64,000 nt of DNA, from positions 62,001 through 126,000 of the forward strand of contig NZ_AKKC02000014.1 of the NCBI RefSeq assembly GCF_000282095.2, in the 5' to 3' direction. Each line of letters starts with the position of its first letter. The first letter of the stretch is position 1. The notes beneath the pieces are model-generated. The model did not search any database. It had not been told where the DNA came from and worked only from the letters and a program-made list of their open reading frames with translations. The DNA is from Rhizobium sp. CF080. GTDB taxonomy: Bacteria; Pseudomonadota; Alphaproteobacteria; Rhizobiales; Rhizobiaceae. This document shows, in pieces, positions 62,045 to 64,000 of the stretch. The position numbers and the translations under genes were made by a program.

Positions 62045-62073
62045 TTGACGAACGACATTTATCTGGCTAACAC
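62045..62073 (+). promoter_or_regulatory. Predicted promoter of the ilv leader and acetolactate synthase gene
   Basis: TTGACG, 17 bases, TAACAC. The -35 is a good match, the -10 only partial. If real, transcription starts near 62,080, right at the leader ATG. Confidence 0.5.
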
Positions 62074-62081
62074 TTCGCGCC

Positions 62082-62138
62082 ATGAAGATCTCGATCGCTC
62101 TTATTGTGGTGGGAACGCGCATGGGCAGGACGGTGTAA
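62082..62138 (+). CDS. ilvL: Leader peptide of the acetolactate synthase operon (18 aa)
   Basis: MKISIALIVVGTRMGRTV, a short frame with Ile, Leu and Val clustered (positions 3-10, seven of which are I, L, V or A). No ribosome site precedes the ATG and the predicted start of transcription lies at or just before it, so it is probably translated as a leaderless mRNA, as is known for the trp leader peptide of Sinorhizobium. Its role is to sense branched-chain aminoacyl-tRNA: stalling at the Ile/Val codons prevents terminator formation. The symbol ilvL is used by analogy. Confidence 0.72.
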   Translation: MKISIALIVVGTRMGRTV

Positions 62139-62200
62139 CCGTCCGGCGACAGCCACCCATGCGCGGAAAGACAGGCTCCTCCAGGGGGCCTTTTTTTATG
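62116..62200 (+). promoter_or_regulatory. Attenuator: pause hairpin and intrinsic terminator
   Basis: CGCGCATGGG (62,116-62,125) pairs with CCCATGCGCG (62,156-62,165), enclosing GGACGGT-GTA-ACCGTCC (62,128-62,144), which spans the leader stop. Then AGGCTCC (62,173-62,179) pairs with GGGGCCT (62,185-62,191) followed by a seven-T run: the terminator. This is the layout of ribosome-mediated attenuation. A 5-bp GGCTC/GAGCC hairpin lies further on at 62,211-62,224. Confidence 0.8.
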
Positions 62201-62259
62201 CCTTCAAACCGGCTCGGAGGAGCCGCCGGTAAAAATCCAGCAGCGAATGGACCAAGACA

Positions 62260-64000
62260 ATGACGGATACCAACAATCAGACGCCAGATAACCAGATGCC
62301 AGATAACCAGATGACCGGCGCGGAGATCGTCCTGAAGGCTCTGAAGGACAACGGCGTCGAGCATATCTTCGGATATCCGGGCGGTGCCGTCCTGCCGATC
62401 TATGACGAGATCTTCCAGCAGGACGACATCCAGCACATCCTCGTGCGCCACGAGCAGGGCGCCGGCCATGCGGCCGAAGGTTACGCCCGCTCCACCGGCA
62501 AGGTCGGCGTCATGCTGGTGACGTCCGGTCCAGGCGCCACCAATGCCGTCACCCCGCTGCAGGATGCGCTGATGGATTCGGTGCCGCTGGTCTGCCTGTC
62601 GGGTCAGGTTCCGACGACGCTGATCGGCTCGGACGCGTTCCAGGAATGCGATACCGTCGGCATCACCCGCCCGTGCACCAAGCACAACTGGCTGGTCAAG
62701 GACGTCAACGAGCTGGCCGGCATCATCCACGAGGCTTTCCGCATCGCCCAGACCGGCCGGCCAGGCCCGGTCGTCGTCGATATCCCGAAGGACATCCAGT
62801 TTGCGACCGGAACCTATACGCCGAAGCCTGAGGTCGCCCAGAACACCAGCTACCGGCCGCGGACCCAGGGCGACATCAACGCCATCCAGGCGGCCATCGA
62901 GCTGATGGCCTCGGCGCGCCGGCCGGTCCTTTATACCGGCGGCGGTGTCGTCAATTCCGGCCCGGGCGCCTCGCGGCTGCTGCGCGAGCTGGTCGAGCTC
63001 ACCAATTTCCCGATCACCTCGACGCTGATGGGCCTCGGCGCCTATCCGGCGTCCGGCAAGAACTGGCTCGGCATGCTGGGCATGCACGGCTCCTACGAGG
63101 CAAACATGGCGATGCATGACTGCGATGTCATGGTCTGCATCGGCGCGCGTTTCGACGACCGCATCACCGGCCGCATCAATGCATTTTCGCCGAACTCGCG
63201 AAAGATCCATATCGATATCGATCCGTCCTCGATCAACAAAAACGTGCATGTCGATATCCCGATCCTCGGCGACGTCGGCAGCGTTCTCGAAGACATGGTT
63301 CGCCTGTGGCGTGCCCTGCCGAAGAAACCGGCCAAGGCGCAGACCGAGGAATGGTGGACCCAGGTCGACCGCTGGCGGGCGCGCAAGAGCTTTTCCTACA
63401 AGCATTCCAACGACGTCATCATGCCGCAATACGCGCTGCAGCGTCTGTTCGAGGCGACCAGGGGACACGACACCTACATCACCACGGAAGTCGGGCAGCA
63501 CCAGATGTGGGCGGCGCAGTTCATCGAGTTCGAAGAGCCGAACCGCTGGATGACCTCGGGCGGCCTCGGCACGATGGGTTACGGCCTGCCGGCGGCGATC
63601 GGCGTTCAGGTGGCCCATCCGGACGCCCTCGTCATCGACGTGGCGGGTGACGCCTCGATCCAGATGTGCATCCAGGAAATGTCCTGCGCCATCCAGCATA
63701 ACCTGCCAGTCAAGATCTTCATCCTGAACAACCAGTACATGGGCATGGTCCGCCAGTGGCAGCAGCTGCTGCACGGCAACCGCCTGTCGAATTCCTATAC
63801 GGAAGCGATGCCGGATTTCGTGAAGCTCGCGGAAGCCTACGGCGCCGTCGGCATGTATTGCGACGATCCGAAGGAGCTCGACGGCAAGATCGAGGAGATG
63901 ATCGCGGTCAAGAAGCCTGTCATTTTCGATTGCCGCGTCGCCAATCTCGCCAACTGCTTCCCGATGATCCCTTCGGGCAAGGCACATAACGAGATGCTGC
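62260..64000 (+). CDS. ilvB: Acetolactate synthase, large subunit (truncated at window end)
   Basis: The first committed step of valine, leucine and isoleucine synthesis; ThDP- and FAD-dependent. 580 residues are present, near the full size (about 590). Active-site Glu in LVRHEQGAGHAAEGYAR, VTSGPGATNAVTPL, VVDIPKDIQ, FDDRITGR, and the ThDP motif VAGDASIQMCIQEMS ... ILNNQYMGMVRQWQ. The ATG at 62,260 begins MTDTNNQTPDNQ. The extra repeated N-terminal residues (DNQMPDNQM) are poorly conserved. Whether it is called ilvB or ilvI cannot be decided; ilvH should follow outside the window. Confidence 0.96.
   Translation, partial: MTDTNNQTPDNQMPDNQMTGAEIVLKALKDNGVEHIFGYPGGAVLPIYDEIFQQDDIQHILVRHEQGAGHAAEGYARSTGKVGVMLVTSGPGATNAVTPLQDALMDSVPLVCLSGQVPTTLIGSDAFQECDTVGITRPCTKHNWLVKDVNELAGIIHEAFRIAQTGRPGPVVVDIPKDIQFATGTYTPKPEVAQNTSYRPRTQGDINAIQAAIELMASARRPVLYTGGGVVNSGPGASRLLRELVELTNFPITSTLMGLGAYPASGKNWLGMLGMHGSYEANMAMHDCDVMVCIGARFDDRITGRINAFSPNSRKIHIDIDPSSINKNVHVDIPILGDVGSVLEDMVRLWRALPKKPAKAQTEEWWTQVDRWRARKSFSYKHSNDVIMPQYALQRLFEATRGHDTYITTEVGQHQMWAAQFIEFEEPNRWMTSGGLGTMGYGLPAAIGVQVAHPDALVIDVAGDASIQMCIQEMSCAIQHNLPVKIFILNNQYMGMVRQWQQLLHGNRLSNSYTEAMPDFVKLAEAYGAVGMYCDDPKELDGKIEEMIAVKKPVIFDCRVANLANCFPMIPSGKAHNEML

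Overview
The window is a 64 kb piece of an alphaproteobacterial chromosome, almost certainly from Rhizobiaceae (Rhizobium / Agrobacterium / Neorhizobium relatives). The reasons are high GC, a ddlB-ftsQ-ftsA-ftsZ-lpxC division cluster with a long-linker FtsZ, a circularly permuted two-piece tmRNA whose tag reads ANDNNAKGYALAA, alpha-type SspB, and families common in rhizobia (DUF1127, DUF4169, DUF2853, DUF2778). It is core chromosome with small accessory insertions. I see no insertion sequence, prophage, CRISPR array, rRNA or ordinary tRNA.

Layout. 1-12 kb: the end of an aquaporin gene, then the cell-wall and division cluster (ddlB, ftsQ, ftsA, ftsZ, lpxC), the outer-membrane assembly lipoprotein bamD, and the DNA repair and replication genes recN and ligA. 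12-16.5 kb: a GNAT acetyltransferase, a HigBA-type toxin-antitoxin pair with its palindromic operator, a DEDDh exonuclease, a CreA-family protein and an FAD-binding dehydrogenase. 16.5-24 kb: a small secreted protein, a two-gene chemotaxis unit (MCP with a C-terminal CheR-type pentapeptide, plus CheW), a 52-aa membrane protein, a SCO1-type copper chaperone, prmA, a DUF1127 micro-protein and aminopeptidase P. 24-33 kb: AzlCD amino-acid exporter, nicotinamidase, a divergent cupin/LysR pair, a DUF2778 L,D-transpeptidase-like protein, an M20 amidohydrolase, a Cys-rich/esterase fusion and an orphan membrane protein. 33-48 kb: UvrD helicase, an RND efflux pump (adaptor and permease), a DUF1932 dehydrogenase, a 67-aa conserved protein, about 750 bases of structured non-coding DNA, a D-lactate/glycolate-oxidase-type flavoprotein and a giant AsmA protein. 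48-50 kb: ssrA (tmRNA), sspB, DUF4169 and a ribbon-helix-helix gene on one strand, with DUF2853 diverging. 50-64 kb: an SDR oxidoreductase, thyA-folA, hflK-hflC-degP (membrane proteolysis), a BrnT-BrnA toxin-antitoxin pair coupled to a GNAT gene, divergent serB/miaA, a HerA-type ATPase, and an acetolactate synthase gene cut by the window end and preceded by a complete attenuation leader.

How the genes work together. ftsQAZ form a translationally tight divisome unit, with ddlB and lpxC supplying peptidoglycan and lipid A precursors. ssrA and sspB sit side by side: tmRNA tags stalled proteins, and SspB delivers tagged proteins to ClpXP. hflKC and degP are both envelope quality-control functions. 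thyA and folA form the dTMP/folate cycle.

The items most worth a second look are the structured non-coding block at 42,010-42,325, the apparently leaderless Ile/Val/Leu leader peptide and terminator upstream of the acetolactate synthase gene, the permuted ssrA beside sspB, the BrnTA-GNAT three-gene unit, and several small or orphan membrane proteins. All database-type statements are from memory; no search was run.
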